A stretch of DNA of 64,000 nucleotides, from contig NC_073695.1 in NCBI RefSeq assembly GCF_029784165.1, forward strand, positions 138,288,285 to 138,352,284, given 5' to 3'. Each line of letters opens with the position of its first letter. The stretch's first letter is position 1. The notes under the pieces are model-generated. The model was not told where the DNA came from and did no database searches. It was given only the letters and a program-made list of their open reading frames with translations. The translations under genes were made by a program, and so were the position numbers. Source of the DNA: Wyeomyia smithii. Lineage: Eukaryota > Arthropoda > Insecta > Diptera > Culicidae. Positions 20,260 to 28,909 of this stretch are shown in pieces.

Positions 20260-21586
20260 TCCAGGGACTAGTGCTGGGCCTAATAATTCCCTGCACCCTC
20301 ATTTCCTCGATTTCTTTATTAATGTGTCGTTTCGTGGCCTCCGGAAATCTATATTGCCGTTTATTAATAGGCACCTCCGATGAAGTTTCTATCGTGTGTA
20401 CGGCGGCGTCAGTAGTAGTTAACTTGTCGCCCTCGAAAAAGAATATATCCGCATAGCTTTCGACCATATTCTTCACTGTCCTGAATTCTCTATCAGGCAA
20501 GTGCGCCAAATTCAGCACTTGCCGTAGTTTTTCAATTCTTGCATTTCCTTTTGACTCTGGTGTTAGTTTATGTTCTAATAGGTCATAATCTAGCCTAGAG
20601 TTAAGATCTAACTCGGTCATTATCGTATTTTCCCTGTCACGAGGTGTGTCCTTCGGCCCCTCATACGCATGGGGTATTTCTCCCCCTATGTTGGGACCCT
20701 CTATAGGTTCCACGCAGGCTGTGGCATTCTCATTAACGATGTTGTTTCTTAGTTGGCTTTGCACCATGACTCTATTTCTGGCCGCTAAAAACACATGCCG
20801 ACTAAGGGCTTCCTCTCTAGGCACGCTCCATGGGCCCAAACTATCCGGACCCCTATTGCCGTGTTTTTTAAACACAATATAGTCGAAGTTATTCCCTATC
20901 TGGAGGGTGTGTTTTTTCAAAAATTCTACCCCGATTATGCCGTCCGCCGGTAAACCGTTCATCAGGTGAAACTCTGCCGGAATCAAAAAGTTCCCGACTA
21001 ATAAATCCAGGATAACCGTTCCTAAGGTTCGCACGATCCCGCGACCAATGCCCTCAAAAGTGTTTGTGTCTTGTCTGTTTATATGCACATTCAATTTCTC
21101 TGCAACATGCATGCTTAACATATTCGCGCACGCGCCTGTGTCCAAAATCAAGTTCAGCGTTTGCTGCACATTTTGTTTTGCCAGCAGTGTAATCATAAGC
21201 CGCCGGCTGGTGTCAAAGTAGACTCGCTTAGCCACACAGGCACTATTGTCCCGTATGTGGTTACATGCTGTTCTCCAGTCCGTTATCTCTATGTGGCTGG
21301 GCTCGTCAGTGATTCTCCGCCAATCGACGTCCTGACATAATTCCGCGAAATCATCGCTAAAGTATTCTTTCGCAAATGGGTCCTTTATCCCATGATTTTC
21401 GTTCCCCGAGTTCTTCGCCCCTCCATTGGGCTGATTTATACATAACACATATTGTGAACGACCGTGCGTCTCATCGTCACTCCACCTGGAATAATTTCGA
21501 AAAATATCGTGCTCATTTCCAACATTGGGAGAAATGTTCTCGACCGGTTTGTTAAATTTGTTCCTTACAAAATTATTTCTATTCAT
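20219..21586 (-). CDS. pol: Pol of element 1, protease and start of RT
   Basis: 455 residues. The aspartic protease motif LILDTGACANM and the flap region GIGRGIVRTLGTVI are followed by GIIGVEFLKKH, matching retropepsins. The end (RQYRFPEATKRHINKEI, GIIRPSTSPWNAPVLCVPKK) is the start of RT, which breaks at the A8 run. The frame is open upstream of the ATG at 21586 as far as the gag stop, consistent with synthesis by -1 frameshifting. Confidence 0.9.
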   Translation of the reverse strand: MNRNNFVRNKFNKPVENISPNVGNEHDIFRNYSRWSDDETHGRSQYVLCINQPNGGAKNSGNENHGIKDPFAKEYFSDDFAELCQDVDWRRITDEPSHIEITDWRTACNHIRDNSACVAKRVYFDTSRRLMITLLAKQNVQQTLNLILDTGACANMLSMHVAEKLNVHINRQDTNTFEGIGRGIVRTLGTVILDLLVGNFLIPAEFHLMNGLPADGIIGVEFLKKHTLQIGNNFDYIVFKKHGNRGPDSLGPWSVPREEALSRHVFLAARNRVMVQSQLRNNIVNENATACVEPIEGPNIGGEIPHAYEGPKDTPRDRENTIMTELDLNSRLDYDLLEHKLTPESKGNARIEKLRQVLNLAHLPDREFRTVKNMVESYADIFFFEGDKLTTTDAAVHTIETSSEVPINKRQYRFPEATKRHINKEIEEMRVQGIIRPSTSPWNAPVLCVPKKTGC

Positions 21587-21600
21587 CGGTCGGGGTGCCC

Positions 21601-21640
21601 GGCTGGCGTTGCCGTCGGGCCCCCGGCGACCTAGTTTTTT
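21601..21640 (-). promoter_or_regulatory. Programmed -1 ribosomal frameshift signal between gag and pol
   Basis: On the element strand the end of gag reads tcA AAA AAC TAG: a canonical X XXY YYZ slippery heptamer in the gag frame (complement of 21634-21640), followed at once by the stop (21631-21633). A -1 slip continues as CTA GGT CGC into the open pol frame. GC-rich sequence follows, including GCCCG ... CGGGC enclosing GGC-AAC-GCC, able to form a stimulatory stem-loop. Confidence 0.88.
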
Positions 21641-23472
21641 GATTGTTGGTAGCGCTCGTAGCCTCGGCTTCGAAATTGGCGATCGTACGCATCATTATAT
21701 CTACCATTATTATTATTGTAATTTCCGCGCCCGGGCGATCTTCCTCTATTGCTGCCGTAATTAAAACCATCATCATGGTGGTGATACTGGCGGTCATTAT
21801 ATCGATTGTTGTCATACCCATCATTATTGTAACTATTTCGATTGCTTTGCTGGTTGTTATTCCGAGCGGCAACCCGCCAATCTTGCGATTCGGTTTGGTG
21901 TATGTACCCGTTCCAACGCGCTCCCTGTGAACCTCGGTAGCGATCGTTATTACTATGTTGGTTGGTTTGGTTGCTGTCAAGGTTTCTACCCTGATTAGAC
22001 CAGCCGCCCCCTGACTGGCTTCCGTAGTTCCCGTTATTTTGTTGTCGCTCGTTTCCCCTATTAGCGTTTTCCCTGTAGTTACGATTGTTATTGTAATTGT
22101 AGTTGTTGGTGCTGCTACTGTTCCCACCTGGCTGCTGTCTGTAATCTTGGGCCTCGTTATTTCGTGTATAATTGATCTGCCGCTGGCGATTGCTAAATCG
22201 CTCATTGCCCCTGTTCTGCGAGCTCCCGGCTCCGTTGAAACCATCCCGGCCTCCTCCTTGGGTGTTACTACCTGTCCCATTCGGTTGCCAGCGCCTACCG
22301 CCTCTCTCTTTCTCTTGCTCCAGTAGGTCCAGCAGCTCGTCTAAGCTCAATTTCTTATTTCCTCCCGCCATTAACTTCAGATGTGAATTCCGCAAACCCC
22401 CAATAAAATGAATCCTGAGGCTTTTTTCCATTGCAGAACCCGCTGCACCCTCCTGATTCTTTTCAAATGTATCCAGCAATTCTTTTATCTCTATCGTTCT
22501 CCTTTTATATGCGCTGTAATCTTCGCTCGGTTCCTGTCGTAGCGTTTCGATCCGTTTTATTACCGACTCGATGTTCTCAATGGAACCGCATTCTTTGATC
22601 AAGTTGCGTTTGACCTCTGGCCAGCTCTCCGCCTTGATCCGAGGCAAAACTGCCGCTGCTTTGCCTTTTAGTTTTAGTAGGACTACATAAATTAGTGCAC
22701 TGTGTGACCCGTTTTCTGGGATTTCGTCTGCGAAATGCTGAACATGGTATAGGAACGCTTCCAGTTCATCTTTGTGTCCCCTGAATTCTGGGATGCATTG
22801 CAGTGCATCCGCCTTCGGGAAAACGTAATCTGCCGCTCGGCTCATATTTATTTTATTTAGTTGTTTCCCAATAATAAAACTGCTTCTACAGAATATGTTT
22901 TTTAAATTTTCGATATGATCCCCAAAACTGGGTGTGTCTTGAATTTCTACCTCGCTGATTTGGAGGCTTTTTTTAACAAATTCTTCTTCTAATTTTTCTA
23001 ATTGTTCAAGTGCGCTTGCGCGGTTTCCGCGCTCTCCGTCGTGCTTCTCCTCCCCTGATTCCTGAGTTTCTACAAGGGTCGATGAAAGCGGGGGATCTTC
23101 AAAAATCACCGATCGCTCTAAGTTCGCCAACTGATCTTCTGCAAGATCTGATGTCTCAAACTCAAGACAATTTTCTGATAATCTTCTATTTCTGTTTGGC
23201 TCAGGAACAATCGCCGAGTTATTTAAGATTTTCAATGCCAGACACACTTTCGATTGAACAAGTGTGTACTGATCTGTTAATCTATTCCAATGTTCTGGCG
23301 TTAAATTCGAATTTTCATACTCTTTTAAAATTTCCGAAAAGTCGTTTACAGCGTCGCTTAATAATTTTCTTCTATTAGCGACTGCCGCCCGCGTTCTCGG
23401 CCTGTTTATGTTATTGCTCAGATTATGGTACTCCTGGTAGACATAATCCTTAAGCTCTTTTAATCTTGACAT
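21631..23472 (-). CDS. gag: Gag of element 1
   Basis: An intact 613-residue frame from the ATG at 23472. The N-terminal ~210 residues are charged and predicted coiled-coil-like (QLEKLEEEFVKKSLQ). The capsid-like part starts near MSRAADYVFPKADALQCIP, the segment with which Gag of elements 2 and 3 begins. The last ~200 residues are rich in Asn, Arg and Gly (NNNRNYRENANRG, GRSPGRGNYNNNNGRY), an RGG-type RNA-binding tail in place of a zinc knuckle, as in several Gypsy lineages. It ends at the slippery site that gives Gag-Pol. Confidence 0.9.
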   Translation of the reverse strand: MSRLKELKDYVYQEYHNLSNNINRPRTRAAVANRRKLLSDAVNDFSEILKEYENSNLTPEHWNRLTDQYTLVQSKVCLALKILNNSAIVPEPNRNRRLSENCLEFETSDLAEDQLANLERSVIFEDPPLSSTLVETQESGEEKHDGERGNRASALEQLEKLEEEFVKKSLQISEVEIQDTPSFGDHIENLKNIFCRSSFIIGKQLNKINMSRAADYVFPKADALQCIPEFRGHKDELEAFLYHVQHFADEIPENGSHSALIYVVLLKLKGKAAAVLPRIKAESWPEVKRNLIKECGSIENIESVIKRIETLRQEPSEDYSAYKRRTIEIKELLDTFEKNQEGAAGSAMEKSLRIHFIGGLRNSHLKLMAGGNKKLSLDELLDLLEQEKERGGRRWQPNGTGSNTQGGGRDGFNGAGSSQNRGNERFSNRQRQINYTRNNEAQDYRQQPGGNSSSTNNYNYNNNRNYRENANRGNERQQNNGNYGSQSGGGWSNQGRNLDSNQTNQHSNNDRYRGSQGARWNGYIHQTESQDWRVAARNNNQQSNRNSYNNDGYDNNRYNDRQYHHHDDGFNYGSNRGRSPGRGNYNNNNGRYNDAYDRQFRSRGYERYQQSKN

Positions 23473-23542
23473 TTATGGTCATAACCGTCTAACACCTATT
23501 CTGCTTTTGCAATATGCCGCATAATAAAAAAGGAAATGACTC

Positions 23543-23550
23543 ACTCACCC
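23543..23550 (-). promoter_or_regulatory. Candidate 5' splice site in the leader of element 1
   Basis: ACTCGG|GTGAGTGAGTC on the element strand lies about 75 bases upstream of the gag start. The same sequence occurs in the leader of element 3 (61761-61775) inside a longer shared block (GCCGAAGTTACGTAG, CGATGACCGGC). A donor here plus the acceptor at 16602 would produce a gag-less spliced RNA, as env-carrying Gypsy elements do. Confidence 0.65.
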
Positions 23551-24161
23551 GAGTATCCTTGACACAGGGCCGGTCATCGTTGTTGACTTCAATTTCCACT
23601 ACGTAACTTCGGCACCTTCTTAATACGACAATTCACTATATCGAATATCTGCCAACGTCGAAACTGACACTTACATGAAAAAAACGATCGCACTTTACAA
23701 GTCGTCTTCAGCAGCAAAACACAGCACCTTTTCCCCGCATACGAATGTCACTCGCTTGGGTTTGCCACCAACTCAGTTCACTTCCATGCAAAAAGCGAGA
23801 AAAGAGAACACTTTTTGTCAACGTCTTTTCTCTATTTTCGTTTTTCTTTTTTTTTTTTCTCTTTCACTAGCAGCACTACTTTCCAAGCTGCTGACCTCGA
23901 TAAATCGTTAAGTACTTTTTCTTCAGTTCTCTTTTTTTCCTTTTTTTTTTAAATAACACACTCTTTTTCCTCCGCGAGCACTACTTGGATTAAAACTCCG
24001 AAAAACTATTTCATTTTTCACTGAACCACAGATATTTAAACCACTACTTTTTCTTTTTGCTCCCTTAGCGTGATTACTACGACCGAGTTTACGACCGCGT
24101 CTGACTTCCGAGATACGTCCGAAGATTAAAGAAAAGATTCAATGGCGCAGAAAAGACCACG

Positions 24162-24172
24162 CGCTGTCACCA
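24162..24172 (-). other. Primer-binding site of element 1
   Basis: TGGTGACAGCG on the element strand, four bases inside the 5' LTR. The same string follows the 5' LTRs of element 2 (41145) and element 3 (61033). The matching tRNA would end CGCTGTCACCA; I do not assign its identity. Confidence 0.8.
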
Positions 24173-24176
24173 CATG

Positions 24177-24668
24177 TGTAGGATATAACCTACCAGGGAA
24201 TTCTTCTACTAAGTATCCCTGTACGCGCATTTGGCGCGGAATTAATACACAAGATTCACGTGGACTAACTGACTTTATTTTCGTACATCACTACTTAAAT
24301 ATACCCTACCGGTAACTCAGAGAGAGAGACTTTCTCCACTCTCTGTTTACCTTACTAATCTCTTAACCTAATCTAGTACTGCTAAAGTACGGGCGGCGTT
24401 TTGTTTACAACACAAAACTTGTTTATTTTGGTTGAGTTTGTTTGCCGGTGGCACAGCAGAAGGCTGCGCGAAGTTCTTTGCCACCTGTGGCATAATCTGT
24501 TGATACATAGAGTGTTGACAGAGCCGTTCGCGGTCCTCTGTCAAGGGAACCAAATGTTTCGCCTGACTAAAGCATAGCAGAAGGCTATGCCCTCCTAGGA
24601 ACAACATTTAACTTTAATTATAAGGCTCGTGACGGAGCATTGGGTTCTTCGCAGGGTGTGACGTCACA
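24177..24668 (-). repeat. 5' LTR of element 1
   Basis: 492 bp; see the 3' LTR at 13908-14399, from which it differs at one position. It abuts a TGTGTGTG tract of the host repeat on the right. Confidence 0.95.
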
Positions 24669-25975
24669 TGTGTGTGTGTATGTGTGTGTGCGTGTAACGC
24701 TCTCCCAATCTCACTCGATTTTCTCAGAGATGGCTGGACCGATTTCAATGAAATTAATTGCAAATGGAAGGTCTATTTGCACCATAAGACCCTATTGAAT
24801 TTTATTGTAATCGAATTTCTAGTTTAGAGGTTATGTATCAAAATGTAAAAATCACGAAACATCAATATCTCAGAAACCACGCAAACGATTTGAACAAAAT
24901 TGATTCCAAATGAACGGGCTACCTAAAAAACCCTTAAGTTTTGAATTTCATAGAGATTGGACATGTGGTTAAAAAATTATGGAAAGAAACGTGCTCTCGA
25001 GACTGTTTAATCTCACTCATGTTTCTCAGAGATGGCTGGACCGATTTTCATAGAATCGGTGTCAAATGGAAGGTCTAGTTGCTCCATAAAACCCTATCGA
25101 TTTGTTTTGCAGTCGGACTATTACTTTGACTGTTATGTTTAAAAATGTGAAATCCAGCTATGAAAAGAAAAATATTCACAAGACCACCTGAACTCACTCA
25201 CTTTTCTCAAAGATGGCTGAACCGATTTTCACTAAATTAGTGTCAAATAAGAGGTCCAGCTGCCTCAAAACATACTATTGAATTTAACTGTAATTGAACT
25301 GTCAATTCGTCTGTAATGTATCGAAATGTGAAAATCACGAAACTTCATTATCTCAGAAAATACACAACCGATTTGAACAATACTGATATTAGATGAACGG
25401 GCTAGTTAAGGGTTAACTGATGAATTATGATTGAACAAGTGGTTTCATAGTTCGGCTGCTCTATACGTTCCCATTTCATTTGATTATAATCGAACTTAAG
25501 TAACCGTTATGTATTCAATTGTTAAAACAACGAAAGTCTATTATCTCAAAGATTACACGACTTATTTAACATAACTAGTGTCATACGAACCAGTTATCTC
25601 TTAAACTTTCGAACAACTTACTCCATAACAACTTGATATGTGGTTCAAAAGTTATGGAACGTAAAGAAATTTAAAGACAATTTCAAACTATACCTGCTTC
25701 GATCAATATATGTGGCCTCAACATAATTTAAATGTGGTTTTGTACTATTTGAACGTTCCCGGTATCGCTCGTGATGAAATTGTTCGAAATTAAAAGTCAT
25801 TTCTTTTATTTCGCTATTTCTCAAGCACTAACATCACGTCATATTTCATATTTTAGAACCCAAAGAGTTAATATACTTTTATTGGATTGAAGCGTCCATG
25901 TAAATCTATTTTTACAAATAATAAGTTTGAATGAGAAAGGCTGGGTCTGACCGCTAGGTGGATTAATTTAGGTTA
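24669..25975 (+). repeat. Right part of the older dispersed repeat, with diverged internal tandem units
   Basis: A TG-rich start continues the tract broken by element 1. The block CTCAGAGATGGCTGGACCGA or close variants occurs near 24725, 25026 and 25200, marking three diverged units of about 180-300 bp. The segment up to about 25035 reappears inverted at 31881-32262. The end, about 25899-25975 (TGTAAATCTATTTT ... GCTAGGTGGATTAATT), recurs at 51293-51367. Confidence 0.75.
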
Positions 25976-25983
25976 TCTGAGAA

Positions 25984-27296
25984 CTGCAATTTTCTCTCTG
26001 AAATGTGTGATAAACATGGATTTTGTTGTTAACTGAATTAAATATTGAAATCCACTCTACAAGTTGACCTTTGACATCGAGCATCTAGCTTTATTAGTTT
26101 AGCTGCTGTTTCACTTCAAAAGCAATAAGTCGCGCCTTCATTCAGTGGTGTAAGGATTACAATTTTCTCCTTTACTGTGTTTTCGTAGACACGTCGTTGA
26201 ATGAAGGCGCAGCTTATAGCTTTTAAAGTGAAATAGGGTAACGGGGGTATTTTGGCCCACATGCATATTTTGGCCCACCCGGTAACATTTTACGCATTTT
26301 ATCTGATAAATTCAATTAATATTAGAAAACTATGCATGCAACATTGAATAACACACCTAAGAATCATACTACACTATAATTTTCGGCGAAAAACTGGCTC
26401 TAGGTAGTGTTGTTTTGGAATTAGTTCATACATATTCAAAGTCATGGCTGAATCAACCCAAAGTCAAGAGGAAGTGGTAATATGTATGCTTTTGAAACAA
26501 TGCGTTGTTGTAGTAACATCAATAAAATGTCATAGAAACAGTTTGTATACTCTAACATGTTGGAAAAAGTTGAAAAAGGGGTTAAACGCATGGCCTAAAT
26601 ATGTTTGCCTCTTTCTGAAGCAAACAAATTTTGGCCATGCCAAGTTTTGACATCTCTTTGATTACCGTTCGGCCGTTGCACGTGAACAAAGAAGCAGCTT
26701 GTGACAATTTACAGGTAATTACTTCTTAATTTATCACATTTAACGATATGAAATTAGATGAGAATGCCTGTCAAACCGCTATAAGCCAAATCATTTCATT
26801 TTTAGATGCCTAAAATTCAGAAAAATTCACAGCAGAAGGATGTTCTCCTAAACCCACTTTTTTGCTCTAAAAATACCGATGATGATCTTAAATATAATTA
26901 GTCCGAACTATTTCCATACACGTCTGTAGATATAAAGGTGGGCCAAAGTAAAAATTTGGTGGACCAAAATATGTTTTTAGTACTTCGTAGAAATTTTGAT
27001 ATTGCTAGGATATTTTTAAATATTTTGCATTGTTGAATGGTGTATATTAAAATAGACACTTAGCTTTTAACAATGGTATAATAGAGTAGTTATTTATGTT
27101 GAAAAATTGTGTTTGTTTTTAATGAACTGTGCGAACACTTCCCAAAGCTGGCCAAAATACCCCCGTTACCCTAGCAGCTAAACTAAAAGAATTAGGTGCT
27201 TGGTGTCAAAAAACAACTTGTAGAGTAGATTTCAATGTTTAAATTAGTTAACAATAAAACCCATGTTTATCACACATTTCAGAGAGAAAATTGTAG
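25984..27296. repeat. Long-hairpin (fold-back) element, split by a MITE
   Basis: 25984-26150 and the sequence around 26195-26235 plus 27172-27296 are reverse complements over about 165 bp, e.g. CAATTTTCTCTCTGAAATG with its complement at 27278-27296 and GCGCCTTCATTCA with its complement near 26205. Without the inserted MITE the element is about 375 bp with a loop of about 45 bases. Confidence 0.85.
26236..27171. mobile_element. 936-bp MITE/DNA transposon with TA target duplication
   Basis: Terminal inverted repeats GGGTAACGGGGGTATTTTGG and its complement lie at the two ends, flanked by TA on both sides (26234-26235, 27172-27173). The paired arm of the surrounding hairpin shows the unoccupied site. 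TA duplication fits the Tc1/mariner/pogo group, but the internal 68-residue frame (26444-26650) is not recognisable as transposase, so it is probably non-autonomous. Confidence 0.88.
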
Positions 27297-27565
27297 CGGG
27301 AGGCTGGCATCACGGCCAACTAATAATTCGTGCCCCAAAAGCGATCCGTTTAAGTTATTAATTTAGAAGTGAATTAAGTGGCCAAATTTGTTAAAAAAGT
27401 GTCAAGTTGTGATCTGTGCTGCTTTGTCTAAGTGAGAAAAGTGAAGGTTTTGTGAAAAACACAGTGTTCCTTGCGTGAAAGTAATAATTTCTCCACGAAT
27501 TGAAATTGAAAATTGTAAGGCCAGCTAAGTTGCGTGAGTGTGAGTGCCTACTTTGTGCGTCGCGC
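27297..27565. other. Unassigned spacer
   Basis: 270 bases between the fold-back element and the Harbinger remnant. No coding or repeat signal seen. Confidence 0.5.
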
Positions 27566-28084
27566 TAAGAGCAAGCCCACCAGTGGCTAAATTGAAGTTT
27601 CTAAAGCTAGTTCGGCAACTCCCACCATAACGCGGCAACCGCACCGGGCGTTGCTATGTTGGTTTGGGAAATAGCAATCCCCACCTCGGGTAGTAGCGAG
27701 TTATTAAATTTGGCAACGCGATAGCAACGTGCCGTTTCGTTGCTATTTGATGAATAATGTCAAACTGTTGTTTGTTTTGTTGTACTCGATAGTAAATGTT
27801 TGTAGCAATATTATGAAGATAATGAGTGTTTCGAACATAATTTATCGGCCCCGGAAGACGAAACGCTTTGCCTTGGTTAAACACGTCGTAGGACGCAAAT
27901 ATCGGCGAGGATCAGTCTATTTTAATTTCGATTGAGCTGAAATTTTACACAAAGTGTTTTTTTCGGGCGGGTGAACATTTATAGTTTTTTTTTTAAATTC
28001 GAGATGATCATTTTGGTTGGCACTCTAATCTACACGAAGCATAAAGCTCAAGTCCTCACAAGATTGGTCAACCATGTCATTATT

Positions 28085-28405
28085 TCAATAAACCTGGAAG
28101 GTTTGAGTGAATTGCTCGGGAGTATCACCGACTATTGCTGCTGACTCTTTTGAAGGCATGTTAGTCTCAGTTTCCCGTTGCGTCCGGTTGTTGAATGAAA
28201 AACCATTTTTCGCATCTACAGATGTTTTAATCTTCGAAAACAGCTTGAGACGAATTCGAAAGCAGCGTCGGAAATGGTCATCGGTATAGACCGGTGTTTC
28301 CGAAAAAAAAAAAACATTGTTAAAACGCTGGATGGCAAACTTCCTCAGCATAGCGGTCAATATTTTACCGTTTTCCAGACTGAGAGCCACCCCGAATCTT
28401 TCCAA
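28085..28405 (-). pseudogene. Harbinger transposase N-terminal fragment
   Basis: The stretch SETPVYTDDHFRRCFRIRL followed by KLFSKI resembles the conserved N-terminal region of PIF/Harbinger nucleases, where an acidic N-P-x-Y segment precedes FRRRFRM..LF. Nothing of the catalytic DDE core follows; the frame ends after about 106 residues. The terminal repeats and TAA duplication around it support the assignment. The assignment is from memory of the family pattern. Confidence 0.6.
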
Positions 28406-28480
28406 AAATCCTTTTCATACTCGCGTATAAAAAGATTTGTTTCGCGAAATCATTTTCTTCGTCACTGGAATCAACCAAGT

Positions 28481-28493
28481 ACTCGAGAACGTT
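28481..28493. repeat. Target-site duplication, left copy (I-group LINE)
   Basis: ACTCGAGAACGTT here and at 36023-36035. The last two T may belong to the tail, so the duplication is 11-13 bp. Confidence 0.93.
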
Positions 28494-28909
28494 TTTTTTT
28501 TTAAATAGTTTATTTGACACGGCACGATACAATTTATGTTTAACTGAGCCAAGTACATTTTTTTTAAATTCTAAATTAGCAGGGAAAAGAGGGAGGCCTT
28601 TTCTTTATTCTCGCGGCCGACTACGAGCTAGTGGGGATTTAAGGTGAGAGGAGGGGAGTTACAATTTTGATTTTAACTATATTGAGTTATACGATTTATT
28701 TATTTGTACATGGCTAAGCAGTGATGTTCTATTTGAGCAGTTTGGACTGAGGTGTCTGCGTGAACATAAAGATGCCGAGTCTTCGTTTGAGTGTCTCCAG
28801 CTTAGTGTATCATCTTCTTTCAGCGTGTAGCGGGAATGGTAATCTAACAAATAGATAGAAGAGTTTCATATTTTAATACCAGCGTGTTTTATGAACACGT
28901 ATAGCTGTG

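Larger units (their letters stand above)
13908..24668 (-). mobile_element. Complete Ty3/Gypsy LTR retrotransposon (element 1)
   Basis: Two direct 492-bp LTRs at the ends differ at one base, implying a recent insertion. Read on the minus strand they start TGTGACGTCACA and end ..CCTACA. The flanks both read TGTG, which fits a 4-bp target duplication inside a (TG)n tract. Between the LTRs are a primer-binding site, gag, a -1 frameshift signal, pol, and a 3-kb region after pol with candidate splice sites and a DcpS fragment. Pol carries two single-base frameshifts. Confidence 0.95.

Noticed and set aside
21579..22280. 233-residue minus-strand frame in a third phase across gag
   Set aside because: Thr/Ile-rich shadow of the repetitive Gag tail; it does not lead into pol.
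21643..22411. Several plus-strand frames rich in Ile and Val
   Set aside because: Antisense shadows of the Asn/Arg/Gly-rich tail of Gag.
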